64,000 bases of DNA from Rhodococcus sp. (in: high G+C Gram-positive bacteria). Lineage in GTDB: Bacteria; Actinomycetota; Actinomycetes; Mycobacteriales; Mycobacteriaceae. A model generated the notes under the pieces. It was not told where the DNA came from, did not search any database, and saw only the letters and a list, made by a program, of their open reading frames with translations. The stretch is from NCBI RefSeq assembly GCF_023264675.1, contig NZ_JAHFVG010000003.1:186001-250000 (forward strand), written 5' to 3'. The stretch's first letter is position 1, and every line of letters begins with the position of its first letter. Shown in pieces: positions 27,253 through 35,829 of this stretch. The position numbers and the translations under genes are program-made.

Positions 27253-28578
27253 TTACGAAAAGAGAAGCGCTGTTCTCGGATTCGCAAGAATTGACCCAGT
27301 GCGCGCAAGGACGTGCGAACCCAGCTCTCCATCCACCAGTCGATGGTCGAACGACATCGCCAGCTGAGTGACTTTCCGGATCTCGATTCGGCCGTCCACC
27401 ACCCACGGCTGGTCACGGATTGCTCCGAACGCCAAAATGGCCGACTCACCGGGATTGAGAATAGGAGTTCCGGCGTCCACGCCAAGTGCTCCGATATTGG
27501 TGATGGTCACCGTTCCGTGCGCCATGTCCGAAGGTGGTGTTTTGCCGCTGCGTGCGACCGACACCAGATCTGAGAGGGCTTGTGCCAGTTGGCGTGTGTC
27601 GAGAGTGTGCGCGTTCTTGATGTTCGGAACGATGAGTCCGCGAGGGGTTGCGGCGGCAATGCCGAGGTTTACGTAGTGCTTGACAACAATGTCGTTGTTG
27701 ACCTCGTCCCACGTCGCGTTGATGTCGGGATAGGCACGGATGGCGAGGAGGAACGCCTTCGCCACGAAGACGAGCGGGTTGACCCGAACTCCGTCCCAAG
27801 AGCGGTCCGCCTTCACGCTCGCCAACAGCTCCATGGTCGGTGTCACATCGACGGTCAACCACTCCGTAACGTGAGGCGCGGTGAAGGCGGATCGAGTCAT
27901 TGCGTCGGCCACGAGCTTTCGGACACCCTTGATCGGCGTACGGCTCTCACGAGTGTCCGGTGACGAGGAGCTCGATCCGGGTGTAGCGCGCTCGTTGACG
28001 CCGGCAACTCGCTGCACGTCGTTGCGAGTGATGATGCCTTCGGTGGTGTGCGCCAATTCCTCCAGATCCACGCGCTGCTGCTGAGCGAACAGGCGGACGA
28101 CCGGCGTGGTTCTCGCGACGTTTCTGTCCGACCTCGCCCCCGGCGGTGCAGCCACCGGCACGACGTCGGCCGTCTGCGGAGCCAACCGTCGTCGTCTCAC
28201 GGCTGCCTCCTTCGGACCAGGCCCGACCAGCACCTGTGGCTTCTCATCGTCGGAGGAACCGTCGTCCCCACCCTGTTGGTCCGCTGCCGGTCGATCCACT
28301 GTCGGTTGGACCACCGCCGGTTGTGGGTCAGCAAGCCCGGCACCGATGACGATGATCGGGGTTCCGACCGGAACCTCCGATCCCTCCTCGACGAGGATCT
28401 GCTCCACCACACCCGCATAGGGCGAGGGCAGTTCGACAGCGGACTTGGCAGTTTCGATCTCGACCAGCACATCGTTGATGGCGACGGTATCGCCCACCGC
28501 GACGTGCCAGGACGAAATTTCCGCCTCGGTCAGACCTTCACCGACATCGGGCAGTGTGAACTGGTGTGACTGACTCAT
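27253..28578 (-). CDS. 2-oxo acid dehydrogenase E2 component (dihydrolipoyl acyltransferase)
   Basis: A 441-residue E2. One lipoyl domain (lipoyl Lys45 in EIETAKSAVELP), a flexible acidic linker, a peripheral-subunit binding domain near residues 143-185 (TTPVVRLFAQQQRVDLEELA) and a catalytic domain ending with SFDHRLVDGELGSHV (His-Asp active site). It transfers the acyl group made by E1 to CoA. It follows E1 beta with a ten-base gap. Sequence and gene order fit the branched-chain (Bkd) type; no E3 gene is in the window, so the housekeeping one is presumably used. Confidence 0.92.
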   Translation of the reverse strand: MSQSHQFTLPDVGEGLTEAEISSWHVAVGDTVAINDVLVEIETAKSAVELPSPYAGVVEQILVEEGSEVPVGTPIIVIGAGLADPQPAVVQPTVDRPAADQQGGDDGSSDDEKPQVLVGPGPKEAAVRRRRLAPQTADVVPVAAPPGARSDRNVARTTPVVRLFAQQQRVDLEELAHTTEGIITRNDVQRVAGVNERATPGSSSSSPDTRESRTPIKGVRKLVADAMTRSAFTAPHVTEWLTVDVTPTMELLASVKADRSWDGVRVNPLVFVAKAFLLAIRAYPDINATWDEVNNDIVVKHYVNLGIAAATPRGLIVPNIKNAHTLDTRQLAQALSDLVSVARSGKTPPSDMAHGTVTITNIGALGVDAGTPILNPGESAILAFGAIRDQPWVVDGRIEIRKVTQLAMSFDHRLVDGELGSHVLARTGSILANPRTALLFS

Positions 28579-28588
28579 GTGTTGGACC

Positions 28589-29626
28589 TCAGTATCTCAG
28601 CGACGCGTCGATTGCATCGAGTATGCGATCGACGTCGGGAAGGAATTCGTCCTCGATCTTCGCCGGGGGGTACGGCAGGTTGTAGGCTCCGACCCTCAGG
28701 ACGGGAGCTTTCAGTGCGTAGAAGCACGATTCGGTCACCGCAGCTGCAATTTCGGCCCCGATTCCGAGGAACGTCGTTGCCTCGTGCACCACGATCAGGC
28801 GGCCGGTCGATTCGGCGCAGCGGCGCAGCGTGTCCACATCCAGCGGCGACAGTGTCCGCAGATCGACTACGCCTACCGAATACCCGTCTTCTGCAGCAGC
28901 TTCCGCAGCTGCCGATGCTGTCTTCACGGTGGGTCCGTGCGCCACGAGGGTAAGGTCGGTTCCGGTGCGCACGACGCGAGCACGGTCGAGTGACGCAGGG
29001 GTCGCGTCGAGATCGACCTCACCCTTGTCCCAGTATCGACGTTTCGGTTCGTAGAAAATCACCGGATCGTCACTCGCGATGGCAGCGCGCAGCATGCGGT
29101 ACGCATCGGCCGGGTTCGAGCACGACACGACGCGTAGACCTGCGGTGTGAGCAAAGTAGGCCTCGTTCGATTCGCTGTGATGCTCGACAGCACCGATACC
29201 TCCGCCGACCGGAATCCGGATCACGACGGGAACGGTGACGCGGCCGCCCGACCGAGACCGCATTTTGGCGAGCTGGCTCACGATTTGATCGAAGGCCGGA
29301 TAGACGAAACCGTCGAACTGGATCTCGCAGACAGGACGATACCCTCTGAGCGCCAGTCCGATTGCGGTCCCGACTATGGCGGACTCGGCGAGTGGTGTAT
29401 CGATGACCCGCTCGTCGCCGAACTCTTTTCGTAGCCCTTCGGTGACTCGGAAAACTCCCCCGAGGGTCCCGATGTCCTCGCCGAGTAGGACTACCGAGGG
29501 ATCGTCGCGCATGGAGCGACGCAGCCCGGCGTTGAGTGCCTTGCCGATAGTCATCGACGCGACACCCGTCTGGACTCCGGTGTCGACCTTCGTCTTCGTC
29601 GCGACACCACTTCGAGTTCCGGTCAT
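28589..29626 (-). CDS. 2-oxo acid dehydrogenase E1 beta subunit
   Basis: A 345-residue transketolase-like subunit with LLGEDIGTLGGVFRVTEGL, DTPLAESAIVGTAIGLAL and EHHSESNEAYFAHTAGLRVV, all typical of branched-chain E1 beta. With E1 alpha it decarboxylates a 2-oxo acid using thiamine diphosphate. I chose ATG 29626, which has GTAGGAG seven bases upstream; a GTG at 29632 overlaps the E1 alpha stop and is too near the ribosome site. The N-terminus has about 25 extra residues before the conserved start (MTIGKALNAGLR), where another ATG could serve. Confidence 0.92.
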   Translation of the reverse strand: MTGTRSGVATKTKVDTGVQTGVASMTIGKALNAGLRRSMRDDPSVVLLGEDIGTLGGVFRVTEGLRKEFGDERVIDTPLAESAIVGTAIGLALRGYRPVCEIQFDGFVYPAFDQIVSQLAKMRSRSGGRVTVPVVIRIPVGGGIGAVEHHSESNEAYFAHTAGLRVVSCSNPADAYRMLRAAIASDDPVIFYEPKRRYWDKGEVDLDATPASLDRARVVRTGTDLTLVAHGPTVKTASAAAEAAAEDGYSVGVVDLRTLSPLDVDTLRRCAESTGRLIVVHEATTFLGIGAEIAAAVTESCFYALKAPVLRVGAYNLPYPPAKIEDEFLPDVDRILDAIDASLRY

Positions 29627-29628
29627 CG

Positions 29629-30744
29629 TCACACTCCTACCCTCATGGACTCGACGAATATGCGGTGGGACAATCGTTCCTTGTCCACCAGTACATGTGG
29701 CTGTACGTACGCGTCGGCGAAAGACCGGTCCAAGTCGGGTGGTTCGATGGCCCTGCAGGCGGCACGTACTTCCACGGCGAGCGCCTCGGCTTCGTCGTCG
29801 AGTTCGGTGAAGAAAGAGTTCGGCGTTCCCAGGGTCACGAGTACATGCCGCAAGCGCAGCAGGGGGTCTCGTAGCTGCCAGGCATCCAACTCGGCGGGGT
29901 CACGATATTTTCCAGGGTCGTCAGAGGTGGAGTGGCCGGCCATGCGGAAGGTGACGGCCTCGACCAAGGCAGGTCCTCCACCGTCGCGGATCGACTGCGC
30001 CGCAACCCGGGTCACTTCGTGCACGGCCAAGGCGTCGTTTCCGTCGACGTAGAAGCTGCGCAGGCCGAACCCCGCGGCACGCTGGTAGACGGGCGCTCGA
30101 TACTGCAGTTCAGGTGGAGTCGAGATCGCCCACTGATTGTTCTGGCAGAAGAACAGCACCGGCAGGCTACGCGCGGCGGCCCAGTTGAAGGCCTCGCTGA
30201 CGTCACCCTGACTGGCTGCGCCATCCCCGAAGTAGGTAGCCACCACTGTATCTCCCCCATCGAGGCGGCAGCCCATCGCGTATCCGGTGGCGTGCAGCGT
30301 CTGCGTCCCCAGCACCAACGAGTAGAAGTGGAACCGGTAGTCGGCAGGATCCCATCCGGCATGTGTGGCGCCTCGCCATTGAGTGAGCAGTTGCGTCGGT
30401 GTGACACCGCGAACCATCGCAGCTGCATGTTCTCGGTACGAAGGAAATACGAAGTCGTCGGAGTCGAGTGCGTGCATCGAGCCGACCTGTGCCGCTTCTT
30501 GTCCCCACGATTGAAGCCAGAGGCCGAGTTCGCCCTGTCGTTGCAGCGACAGTGCTTCGCGGTCCAGCCGTCGCGCTCGGAACATGTCGCGGTACAGAGT
30601 CCGAGCCAACTGTGGGTCGATATCGTAACGACGCCCGGCCTCGGTCAATTCGCCATCGGGCGCGACGAACTGAATCGGCGTCGTCCGGTCGAGCGTCCAC
30701 GAGACTTCGAAGTGCTCTGCAGTGTGTCGTTGATCGATGGTCAT
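29629..30744 (-). CDS. 2-oxo acid dehydrogenase E1 alpha subunit
   Basis: A 371-residue E1 alpha. The thiamine-diphosphate motif runs from GDGAASQGDVSEA to CQNN, and the phosphorylation-loop region reads FRMAGHSTSDDPGKYR. ATG 30744 has GGAGG six bases upstream; the 18 extra open codons upstream lack support. It is the first gene of the operon E1 alpha, E1 beta, E2, isomerase-like. An IclR-type dyad at 30845-30861 lies about 100 bases upstream, tying the complex to the catabolic regulon rather than to general amino acid breakdown. Confidence 0.92.
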   Translation of the reverse strand: MTIDQRHTAEHFEVSWTLDRTTPIQFVAPDGELTEAGRRYDIDPQLARTLYRDMFRARRLDREALSLQRQGELGLWLQSWGQEAAQVGSMHALDSDDFVFPSYREHAAAMVRGVTPTQLLTQWRGATHAGWDPADYRFHFYSLVLGTQTLHATGYAMGCRLDGGDTVVATYFGDGAASQGDVSEAFNWAAARSLPVLFFCQNNQWAISTPPELQYRAPVYQRAAGFGLRSFYVDGNDALAVHEVTRVAAQSIRDGGGPALVEAVTFRMAGHSTSDDPGKYRDPAELDAWQLRDPLLRLRHVLVTLGTPNSFFTELDDEAEALAVEVRAACRAIEPPDLDRSFADAYVQPHVLVDKERLSHRIFVESMRVGV

Positions 30745-30844
30745 CGGTGTCCTCCGGCCGGTAGGCGGGTACGTGGTCGCGCTGGGCGCCCCGAGCATGG
30801 GTTACTCCACTCGGGAGCTACATCGTTGATGTGCGCTAACTGTC

Positions 30845-30861
30845 GTTCCATTGTGTAGAAC
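30845..30861. promoter_or_regulatory. IclR-type box between E1 alpha and amidase operons
   Basis: GTTCC-ATTGTGT-AGAAC matches nine of ten arm positions of the island's dyad, 101 bases before the E1 alpha start. Confidence 0.6.
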
Positions 30862-30984
30862 GTCGTACCGAATGTAAACCAGATGTGGCGCCTTTGCAAC
30901 GAACCAATTGCGTGCGACATCAATGCTTGACATGTTTTGGATGACACCTCACTATCAAAGTGACGTTCCACACTACAAACTACT

Positions 30985-31001
30985 GTGCCATACAGTGGTA
31001 C
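30985..31001. promoter_or_regulatory. Second IclR-type box, before the amidase
   Basis: GTGCC-ATACAGT-GGTAC matches eight of ten arm positions with the same N7 spacing and is itself a near-perfect dyad. It lies 20 bases before the TTG start at 31021, where a bound protein would block transcription. Confidence 0.5.
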
Positions 31002-31020
31002 ACATTCGAGGAGATCGACA

Positions 31021-32679
31021 TTGGCTGACTCTAAATCCGAAGTCGCAGACTCGGCAGACCTCCTTCGGGTGATCGCCTCCGAAGCTGAACTACGCACGAT
31101 GGCAGCCCGATTGGGGCATACACTCGAACCGAACCAGCTCGCAGATTTACGCATCGCACTGCTACGTGCCGAACCCGCAGCCGCTGCGTTACGTAGGGAT
31201 TTGCCCAGCCACCGCGAGAGTGACCCACTGATCGGCGATCTTCTTCTGACGGAAGCAGCACAGTTCGAGACACAGAGCAGGCTGCCCGATCGATCGTCGG
31301 TGCAACTTCCAGAGAACGTGACAGCCGTCGATGCAGTTGCCGGAGCATTGAAGCGGCTACGGCAGTCCAACAGGGACTTTCGTTGCACAGTGACTTTTCT
31401 CGACGACCGTGCGCTCGAGATGGCGGAGGAGTCGGACAGAAGAATCGAGGCCGGCTACGGCCGTTTGCTTGAAGGGATCCCCTTCACCGTCAAGGACGTG
31501 ATCGATGTCGAAGGTGTTCCGACCACCGGTGGCTCGCGGTGTGGGAATGTGGGACCGGCCCTGCGCTCCGCGACGGCCATCGCACGCCTCGAACAGCAGG
31601 GCGCGATCCCGATCTCGAAAGACGCGACCACGGAGTTCGCCTGCGGTGGTCCGAATTCACCGCTCACCGGTGTATGTCTGAACCCTTGGGATACCTCACG
31701 CTGGGCAGGCGGATCCTCCAGCGGTACGTCGGTCGCCGTGGCCACCCGTGCGGTGTCGTTCGGAATAGGGACCGACGTCGGGGGGTCCATCAGGCTGCCG
31801 TCAGCGTGGTGCGGTGTCACCGGCCTGAAACCAACGACGGGAAGGGTGTCGAGAACGGGCGTCGTCCCGATGTCCTGGACGGCCGAGACCGTCGGTCCGA
31901 TAGCGCAAGATGCCCGGACCATCGCGGCGGTCATGTCGGTCCTGGCTGGACACGACACCGAGGACATCAGAACCACCGAGCGTTCGGAGTTCCGTCATCA
32001 CGACCTCGACATGAATTCGGTGCGGATCGCAGTACCGCGGGACGATGTCTTTCAGGACTGTGACAGTGAGGTCTTGGCCGGACTCGCGCGTATGACCGAT
32101 GTGCTGCAGCAATTCGGGGCCACGTTTACCGACGCCAGCGTGCCCTCGGCGCATCTGGCGAACAAGATCGGCTACCAAGTCGTCTTCACCGAAGCAGCAT
32201 CCGTTCACCGAGGCGAGTTCGCCGGCGATCGGTGGAAGCAGTACGACCCGGCCACCGTCCGGCGCATAAGCGCTGGAATCGCAACACCCGCAGCCGATTA
32301 CATTCGGGCCCTACAGTTTCGATCTCGACTGCAGGCAGAGATCATGAAACTGTTCGAACATGCGGATCTGATTCTCATGCCCACCGTCCCCGCAACCGCA
32401 CCGGCTCTACCGGGTGTCACGTTGTCCGTGAACGGAGTGAAGTTTCCGGCTTACGAAATTCAGTCGAACTTCACCATGATGTGCAACCTCACCGGTTTGC
32501 CCGCGGTTGCCGTTCCCACCGGTCTGTCCGCAGATGGATGCCCGGTGTCCGCGATGCTCGTAGCCGCACCTTTCCGGGAAAGCGTGGCTCTGCGTGTGGC
32601 GGAGATGTTCCAAGACCAGACGAGCTTTCACCTGCAGGCCCCGCCGTTCCTGGCTCGGCCTGGAACTACTTCGAACTAG
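31021..32679 (+). CDS. Amidase-signature family hydrolase with N-terminal helical extension
   Basis: A 552-residue amidase. The triad is in IPFTVKDVIDVEG (Lys near 157), RWAGGSSSGTSVAVA (cis-Ser) and GIGTDVGGSIRLP (nucleophile Ser near 256). About 100 residues precede the catalytic domain and look helical, as in AtzF-like and related amidases. TTG 31021 has GAGGAG seven bases upstream; an upstream in-frame start at 30985 would overlap the regulatory dyad. It forms an operon with the MFS gene 12 bases downstream. It probably releases ammonia from a linear amide made in the pathway. Confidence 0.88.
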   Translation: MADSKSEVADSADLLRVIASEAELRTMAARLGHTLEPNQLADLRIALLRAEPAAAALRRDLPSHRESDPLIGDLLLTEAAQFETQSRLPDRSSVQLPENVTAVDAVAGALKRLRQSNRDFRCTVTFLDDRALEMAEESDRRIEAGYGRLLEGIPFTVKDVIDVEGVPTTGGSRCGNVGPALRSATAIARLEQQGAIPISKDATTEFACGGPNSPLTGVCLNPWDTSRWAGGSSSGTSVAVATRAVSFGIGTDVGGSIRLPSAWCGVTGLKPTTGRVSRTGVVPMSWTAETVGPIAQDARTIAAVMSVLAGHDTEDIRTTERSEFRHHDLDMNSVRIAVPRDDVFQDCDSEVLAGLARMTDVLQQFGATFTDASVPSAHLANKIGYQVVFTEAASVHRGEFAGDRWKQYDPATVRRISAGIATPAADYIRALQFRSRLQAEIMKLFEHADLILMPTVPATAPALPGVTLSVNGVKFPAYEIQSNFTMMCNLTGLPAVAVPTGLSADGCPVSAMLVAAPFRESVALRVAEMFQDQTSFHLQAPPFLARPGTTSN

Positions 32680-32691
32680 GACCGGTACACA

Positions 32692-34065
32692 GTGATGAAA
32701 GATGAAGAAATCAGCGAGAACGACCTCGGCAGAGCGGTTCCTCGAAAGATAGCCGCGAGAATCTTGCCCGTCGTGATCGTGCTGTACATGACCAACTACA
32801 TGGATCGCGCCAATATCGGATTCGCACAAGCCGGGATGGCCAGAGACATCGGCATCACGACAGCGGTGTTCGGGTTCGCGTCATCGATATTCTTCGCCGC
32901 GTACGTCGTCTTCGAGATACCGAGCAACATCATCTTGAAGAAGGTGGGGGCCAAGTTGTGGTTCGCACGAATCGCCATCACATGGGGGATTGTGGCCGTC
33001 GCGACCGGAATGGTCACCACTTCCGGCCAACTGGTGGGTGCACGGGTGATCCTCGGCATCGCGGAGGCGGGGTTGTTTCCGGGCGTACTGTTCTACCTCA
33101 CGTTGTGGTTTCGGCGGCGCGAACGAGTCCGCGCCATTGCCGCTCTCGCCGTAGCTCAACCACTCGCACTCATCCTCGGCAGCCTCACCGGCGGCGTCAT
33201 CTTGGACAACGTCCACTGGTTCGGCGTACAGAGTTGGCGGTGGGTCTTCGTTCTTCAGGGGCTGCCGGCCATCGCGATTGGAATTGTGGTGCTTTTCGTA
33301 CTCCCCAGCACCCCCGACAAAGCACGGTTCCTGAATCGGCGTGAGATGTCCTGGCTCACCGACGAGCTCGCCAAAGAGACACCGGACGAGGGGCACGACG
33401 GGTTTCGGGCCCAGCTGGGGGCCATACGCAACAGACGCGTTCTCCAGCTCGCGGCGGCCCAGATGTTCATCGCGTGCGGACTCTACGGATTGGCATTCTT
33501 CCTCCCCCTGATAGTCAAGCAGCTGAACCCGTCGTACAGTTCGACCAACATCGGGGTACTCGGTGCGATTCCTTACGTCGTAGGCGGCGTGGGAATGCTG
33601 GTCATCAGCCGACACTCGGATAGAACCGGGGATCGCAAATTCCACGTAATCGCCTGCGTACTTCTTGCCGCTGTGGGTCTCTTCGGTGCAATTCAACTGA
33701 AGCACTATGTTGTGCCGTCGCTGATGTGTCTGACAATCACCGCTATAGGCGTGCTCGGTTACATCGCACCCTTCTTCGCCATGGCATCGGAAATGCTCCC
33801 TCGAAAGTCGGTAGCCGTCGGCCTGGCATTCGTGAACTCGATCGCAGCGATCGGCGGATTCGCCGGGCCGTTCATGATCGGAATCTTCGCAACTGACGAC
33901 GACGTGACTGTAGGCCTCTATTTTCCGGTCGGCGCACTACTCGTCGCGTCTGTTCTGGTAGCGCTGCTGCCAGAACGCACCACATCACGTTCCCCGCAGC
34001 CCCGGGATCGGACGGCGGCGAGAAACTCCCCCGCCCTCATCGTTCCGGAACTTCCCTCGGACTGA
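32692..34065 (+). CDS. ACS-family (anion:cation symporter) MFS transporter
   Basis: A 457-residue, 12-helix carrier. NYMDRANIGFAQAGM near the first helix and RVILGIAEAGLFPGVLFYLT in the fourth are signatures of the ACS branch, which takes up organic anions such as sugar acids, phthalate or allantoate-like compounds. GTG 32692 is followed at once by ATG 32695, and either may start. It is co-transcribed with the amidase, so it probably imports the amide or an intermediate. A strong terminator follows. Confidence 0.88.
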   Translation: MMKDEEISENDLGRAVPRKIAARILPVVIVLYMTNYMDRANIGFAQAGMARDIGITTAVFGFASSIFFAAYVVFEIPSNIILKKVGAKLWFARIAITWGIVAVATGMVTTSGQLVGARVILGIAEAGLFPGVLFYLTLWFRRRERVRAIAALAVAQPLALILGSLTGGVILDNVHWFGVQSWRWVFVLQGLPAIAIGIVVLFVLPSTPDKARFLNRREMSWLTDELAKETPDEGHDGFRAQLGAIRNRRVLQLAAAQMFIACGLYGLAFFLPLIVKQLNPSYSSTNIGVLGAIPYVVGGVGMLVISRHSDRTGDRKFHVIACVLLAAVGLFGAIQLKHYVVPSLMCLTITAIGVLGYIAPFFAMASEMLPRKSVAVGLAFVNSIAAIGGFAGPFMIGIFATDDDVTVGLYFPVGALLVASVLVALLPERTTSRSPQPRDRTAARNSPALIVPELPSD

Positions 34066-34084
34066 AACCACGCCGAACGCAGTC

Positions 34085-34126
34085 GAAAGGCCGCACCGTC
34101 GAATACGTTCGACGATGCGGCCTTTC
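34085..34126. terminator. Bidirectional terminator between MFS and RibB-like genes
   Basis: A 19-bp stem with one mismatch (34085-34103 with 34108-34126) and a four-base loop, lying between convergent genes; AAAGG and CCTTT flank the stem. Confidence 0.85.
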
Positions 34127-34133
34127 CAGGTGT

Positions 34134-34829
34134 CTACCTGCTGCTGCGAGCAACCAGCTTCGCGACGCGAGGAATTCGTGCGTGTACGCGCCGCCACAGC
34201 AGAACATCGTCCACCGACACCAGGGGCATCCGATGTTCGGCGGCGAACCAGCCAAGCTCCGGCCACTCGGCCATCCGTCGCTCATCGAGTTCGCTCACAA
34301 TCTGCCCCATCGCAGCGGCGGGGCGCAATCCGCTCGCTCGCACCAGGTCCACAGAGGCCTCGGCAGATCCGCGATGAGCAAGAAGTCCGGCTTCGTCGAC
34401 GCGCATCGGCACGACATGTCCGGGCCGGGTGAACTCGGACGGTTCGCCGGAAGACCGAGCGAGCAGGCAGATGGTCGCCGCCCGATCGGACGCCGATATT
34501 CCGGTACCTGTTCCGCTGGCGGCGTCGACGCTTACCCCGTAGACGGCACTGTGGTCGGCTCGGCCACCGTTCGGCTCCGGGCCCTCCATCCACATGGGTG
34601 GGATTCCCAATCGAGTGCACTCGCGTGCGAGCATGGGTACACAGAGAAATCCCGACGTGTACCGGATCATGAACGCCGTCGACGCCGCCGTCGCTTTCTC
34701 CGCGGCAACGACCACGTGTCCTGCGGATCCATGGCGATCGACGCTCGCAAGTAAAACGGGCCTGCCCGATCGAACAGCGGCTGTTGCCAGTGCCACGTCG
34801 GCGAGTCGCTGTCTCACTCCGGTCGTCAT
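34134..34829 (-). CDS. RibB-like protein (DHBP synthase fold) without the catalytic acidic residues
   Basis: A 231-residue protein alignable with 3,4-dihydroxy-2-butanone 4-phosphate synthase: AAEKATAASTAFMIRYTSGFLCVPM, YGVSVDAASGTGTGISASDRAATI and FTRPGHVVPMRVDEAGLL. Where RibB has its acidic loop (D-x-E-D-R-E-N-E-G-D) this protein reads VDRHGSAGHVVV, and the later catalytic Glu (normally CEI) is GQI. It therefore probably does not make the riboflavin precursor. It is the last gene of the rutA-like operon, overlapping the flavin reductase stop (ATGA), so a pathway-specific role is more likely than flavin supply. Confidence 0.78.
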   Translation of the reverse strand: MTTGVRQRLADVALATAAVRSGRPVLLASVDRHGSAGHVVVAAEKATAASTAFMIRYTSGFLCVPMLARECTRLGIPPMWMEGPEPNGGRADHSAVYGVSVDAASGTGTGISASDRAATICLLARSSGEPSEFTRPGHVVPMRVDEAGLLAHRGSAEASVDLVRASGLRPAAAMGQIVSELDERRMAEWPELGWFAAEHRMPLVSVDDVLLWRRVHARIPRVAKLVARSSR

Positions 34830-35326
34830 GGGGCCACAGAGGCAATCTCGTGGAAGCTGCTTCGATGAAAAATTATCGGGTCTTCCATGTCCACCGATGA
34901 CACGGCGTGCACGGTAAGCAACACCACCCAGTGATCACCCGCATCCACGGTTCGATGCACGGAAGTGTCGAAGTGAGCGAGAGCGCCTTCGATGAAGATA
35001 GCTCCGAGCTTCGACGTTTCGGTCTGCGTTCCCTCGAACCGATCGCCGTGGCGAGACGACAGCCTCCGCGCGGCTGCCGCGTGGGAACTGGCCAGCACAC
35101 TGAGTCCGATGTTCCGCCGCGAACCAAGGTGCGGCCACGTCGTGGACGATCGCTGGACACAGATCGCAACCAGCGGAGGGTCGATCGAGACGGGCACAAA
35201 AGTACTGACAACCATCCCGATCCTCGCCCCGCTATGGTCTCGAGCGCACACCGCCACCACACCGGACGGGCACAAACCGAACGTGGTCCGTAACGATGCC
35301 GAGTCCAATCCATCCGTGAGGGTCAT
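34826..35326 (-). CDS. Flavin reductase (RutF/HpaC-like, NAD(P)H:FMN)
   Basis: A 166-residue flavin reductase-like domain: TTFGLCPSGVVAVCARD, VVSTFVPVSIDPPLVAICVQ, NIGLSVLASSHAAAARRLSS and DHWVVLLTVHAV. It should supply reduced FMN to the RutA-type oxygenase of the same operon. ATG 35326 overlaps the upstream stop (ATGA); a longer frame to 35374 is unsupported. Its stop overlaps the RibB-like start. Confidence 0.88.
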   Translation of the reverse strand: MTLTDGLDSASLRTTFGLCPSGVVAVCARDHSGARIGMVVSTFVPVSIDPPLVAICVQRSSTTWPHLGSRRNIGLSVLASSHAAAARRLSSRHGDRFEGTQTETSKLGAIFIEGALAHFDTSVHRTVDAGDHWVVLLTVHAVSSVDMEDPIIFHRSSFHEIASVAP

Positions 35327-35829
35327 CGGCCCGTCCTCGCCGCAAGCGTCATGGAGGTCACGGTCGGCGCCCACAGGGTCCCATAGTCCTCGATCCGCCC
35401 GTCCGTGGCGTAGGTCTTGTCCGAAAGATGAAGCCCAGGAAATGCAGTGGTGGAACCTAATTCGGTGAGCACTGGTCTCAGCAGCAGGTCCGGCGCCATC
35501 GCGTGGTTGGGCCCCGCGCCCAACATCACGGGCACAGCCAGAACGCCGCGGAGTCCATCCGGCACGACCTGGTCGAGAAAGAGCTTCAACAGTCCGGTAT
35601 ACGACCCCTTGTACGTCGGACTGGCAAAAATCACAAGATGCGACGCCGCGGTGAGATCGAGGGCGCGAGAGACGCCGTCGTCATCCCACTGCAACAACCC
35701 GTGACCGAGCGTCGCCAGGTCGATCTCGGCGACGTCGTCGGACCCACTCAGGACCGTGGCCACCCGGCGGGCGGCGTCCAAAGTCCTCGAGTTGGGCTTC
35801 GGGTTGCCCACAACGACAGTAGTTCTCAT
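35323..35829 (-). CDS. NADPH-dependent FMN reductase (flavodoxin-like)
   Basis: A 168-residue flavodoxin-like fold protein opening TTVVVGNPKPNSRTLDAA, with IFASPTYKGSYTGLLKLFLD for FMN binding and AVPVMLGAGPNHAMAPDLLLRP. It reduces FMN with NAD(P)H, or may use bound FMN on a small molecule. It is the second flavin-reducing enzyme in the operon, which is unusual for one oxygenase; one may serve another partner. Both ends overlap neighbours by four bases. Confidence 0.86.
   Translation of the reverse strand: MRTTVVVGNPKPNSRTLDAARRVATVLSGSDDVAEIDLATLGHGLLQWDDDGVSRALDLTAASHLVIFASPTYKGSYTGLLKLFLDQVVPDGLRGVLAVPVMLGAGPNHAMAPDLLLRPVLTELGSTTAFPGLHLSDKTYATDGRIEDYGTLWAPTVTSMTLAARTGR

Noticed and set aside
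34134-34829. Assignment as riboflavin biosynthesis gene ribB
   Set aside because: The catalytic acidic residues are missing, and no other riboflavin gene is nearby.
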